In this document: positions 61,671 to 64,000 of the stretch, piece by piece | How positions within the stretch are numbered: the stretch's first letter is position 1 | Layout: every line of letters begins with the position of its first letter | Assembly: GCF_000327385.1 (NCBI RefSeq) | Contig: NW_008710115.1 | Location: 173,379 to 237,378, forward strand | DNA length: 64,000 nt | DNA from: Lottia gigantea | Lineage: Eukaryota; Mollusca; Gastropoda; Lottiidae | Direction: 5' to 3' | Program-made: the position numbers and the translations under genes | The notes under the pieces: model-generated | The model's database searches: none | What the model was told of the DNA's origin: nothing | The model's input: the letters and a program-made list of their open reading frames with translations, nothing else

Positions 61671-64000
61671 TAAAGAAATGTATTAATGTACTGGTGTTGC
61701 AGGGAAAAAAATGCAGTAAGATTATTTTGTTGGCAAATGATGAAAAGATGTGTAAATGTTATTTTTGTGTATGTTATTGAAATGGAAAATAAAGATTTTA
61801 AGATAAAAACTAATAAACATTCCTCTGTAATTTAAAACATTAAAAGTTCAAGGAATCAAACTTCATGTCTAAAACATTGGTCTTAATTTTAACATTTTCT
61901 CATGGTTAATCTAAATATGTGTATGTAGTATTTTAGCGGTAAAAATTTGTTGGCTATTCTCAACACATTAGAAATTAGTCCAGAATTGAAATCATTAGTC
62001 AGAATAAGATAATAGGTAGACATTATATTGTGTTGCATTTGTCAAGCATCCAATTGATTTAAAACAATTTTATGATCTTAATAAATTGATAAGAATAACT
62101 GAAAACTTAAGACCTAAAGTTGGCTCTGGCTTTTATTATCTCAAGAAGCCACCAAAATTATACTAGGATTGGTTTTTGTTAACTGGGTATCCCTTTTGGA
62201 AAGTTGTTAATGGTTAAAATAATCAGGAAGTTTTATGTTTATTTAAATGCTATTTTGGTTTGATCTGTTATGTGTTCTTGCCTTAAACATCAAAATTTCC
62301 AGAACTCTGAAAATATTACATATCATAGGTTACTGTAGCATACCATTCTACTAATAACCTTTATGATGTACTAATATGACTTCTAACCGAGTATTATACT
62401 AGTATTAGTTAGTACTATTTGGTTCCACTCTGTCTCTATTGTCTTTTAACTTACCAACCATCAATTAATATCACATGTTTGAATAATTCACAAGATTTGT
62501 TTTATATTAGGTCATGTGAAATGAGATCCTGGAAAGCTTTTAATAATAGAAATACATTTCCTTTACAATCAGTATCATGATCTGTTATACCATTATACTA
62601 AGTGTATTTCATTCCAGTACCAAAATATATTGACTAATATAACATAGGCTTCTGGATGGAATTGATCATTGTATGCCCTGGCATACATATTAAGCATATC
62701 CACGAAAGATTTTTAGGTGGAAAGTTCATGTATTATCCAATTGGTAGGATGGTAGTTAAGCTACTAGCACAATATGGATATCAAAACATTATGTACATTT
62801 TACTGGTATACTAAATGTAGGCCTACTAATTAGTTTGTGAATTTACATCAGGAGCAAGGTTTGAATTCATTGAAATGGAATCGACCATCAGCTAGGCTTT
62901 TAGGAACAAATTTCTGAAACATTTCTGAAAGACCTATGGGACTTCAGTTGGCTTCAATAATGGATGCTCAGCACATCTGAGGCTACAAATAATGCATTAA
63001 AATATTATTCTGTTGTCGTATTTGTACACGAATGACCACATTCATGGTTAAAATATGGACAGTTTTGTTGAGTTATAGATTACAGTAAAAACAAACTATA
63101 TCTATATATTTTTGTATGAGTCATTGACAGTAATTGAATTATTCAACATTCAGACTAAGAGCTGTAATTGTAACTCTGTATATAATAGAATTCCCAGTTC
63201 CCTCAATTTATTTCTTCACACAGATCAGATATTAAGTTAATTTGAAAATAGAAAGTGACCAATATTGAAAATTAATTTATTAATGGCTTGATAATCCCAA
63301 AATTTTATACATGTATATGGGTTAACTTCCTTAATTATTAACTTATTGAAAAATGTATATTTACATACAGTGACATTTGAAGCCACTAGAAGGGTCAATC
63401 TTGACACTGGAAAATTTGCAAGGGTTTTAACAACTGCTTGCAACTGGCAGCATCTTGGACCAACTTCAAGGGAAGAGCACATTTAAAAAGTTACCACAAT
63501 TTTAAGGTATACTACAGTACAATTTTACATTGTCCCCAATAGGCAATACAGCTGATATGCTACTGTACAGATTTTAAAATTTACATTGTCGTCAGTAGAT
63601 GTAAGTCATTATTTGAAGAAAAGTAGATATACCGGCAAAACCTGAAAGTGGCCATTCCTAGTAAATATTGCATACAGACTTCATTCTGAATAAAGGTGAT
63701 CTATTTTGCCTGCCTATGAATTTTGTAGCTTATTATTATGTTGACGCTAGTTTACTGAACTTACACAATGAAAGGATTAAATTGTAAGAAAGCATGACAT
63801 TTCTTGTGAAATATTTGTCTGAACATCCTACATTCTTTAACAGAACTATGTCTCTATTGTTTCACTGTTATGTATATTTGGGAATAGTAAAATTCCTATG
63901 ATGTGATATTTATTTCTATGATGTATAGATGTCTTTGTGTTGATAAAGAATGCATACCATCTGTTATAAAGACATGATTTATTTCATTAATATTCAACAT

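Larger units (their letters stand above)
47229..64000 (+). other. Long intron after FN3-1, running off the right edge
   Basis: 16.8 kb in which I find no segment resembling FN3-2 of LAR (expected APRNVQ, a W-EP motif and GYKVYYT). The next exon is therefore probably outside the window, though a short exon could have been missed by eye. It contains the 29-bp array at 48356-49010, a degenerate repeat at 54835-55170 and dispersed repeat fragments at 57587-57680 and 61573-61670. Open frames of 60-96 codons on either strand here have no recognised domains and are not called. Confidence 0.65.

Overview
The window is AT-rich, intron-rich animal DNA. It carries the 5' part of one recognisable host gene on the + strand: an orthologue of the LAR-type receptor protein tyrosine phosphatases (vertebrate PTPRD/PTPRF/PTPRS, fly Lar, worm ptp-3). 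The Ig3 exon is nearly identical to its vertebrate counterpart ([29 protein letters not shown]). A protostome is likely, and a mollusc or other lophotrochozoan fits the AT content, long introns and minisatellites, but the species cannot be named from sequence alone.

Layout. Positions 1-2243 are the end of a 44-bp minisatellite that runs in from the left edge. A 28-bp array lies at 2868-3463. From about 3.4 to 12.9 kb there is non-coding sequence with two foldback elements (7685-7822 and 8834-9086) and scattered repeat fragments. The first coding exon (12922-13022) encodes a signal peptide. After a 14.8-kb intron come a probable 48-nt micro-exon (27844-27891), Ig1 (29110-29412), Ig2 in two exons (35010-35186 and 35585-35695), Ig3 (45118-45387) and FN3-1 (46941-47228). 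From 47229 to the right edge I find no further exon. FN3-2 onward, the membrane segment and the phosphatase domains must lie to the right of the window.

All assigned exon junctions are phase 1, so cassettes with a length divisible by three can be added or skipped without breaking the frame. Three such candidates are seen. The most striking is a 12-nt segment at 36818-36829 in the Ig2-Ig3 intron. It would insert E-L-K-E exactly where vertebrate LAR receptors insert mini-exon B (E-L-R-E). The second is the 48-nt micro-exon between signal peptide and Ig1, and the third is a weaker 30-nt candidate between Ig1 and Ig2. The FN3-1 exon is also continuous upstream with an open frame that starts at an ATG in strong context (46817) and encodes a second plausible signal peptide. 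This suggests an internal start giving a receptor without Ig domains, comparable to the short worm isoform PTP-3B. Together these point to a locus where adhesion-partner choice is tuned by micro-exons and possibly by an alternative promoter. All of these are predictions from sequence and need transcript evidence.

The remaining sequence is introns and intergenic DNA holding several tandem arrays, some with higher-order periodicity, and small dispersed repeat fragments. I saw no tRNA, rRNA, CRISPR, convincing intact transposon gene or viral remnant.
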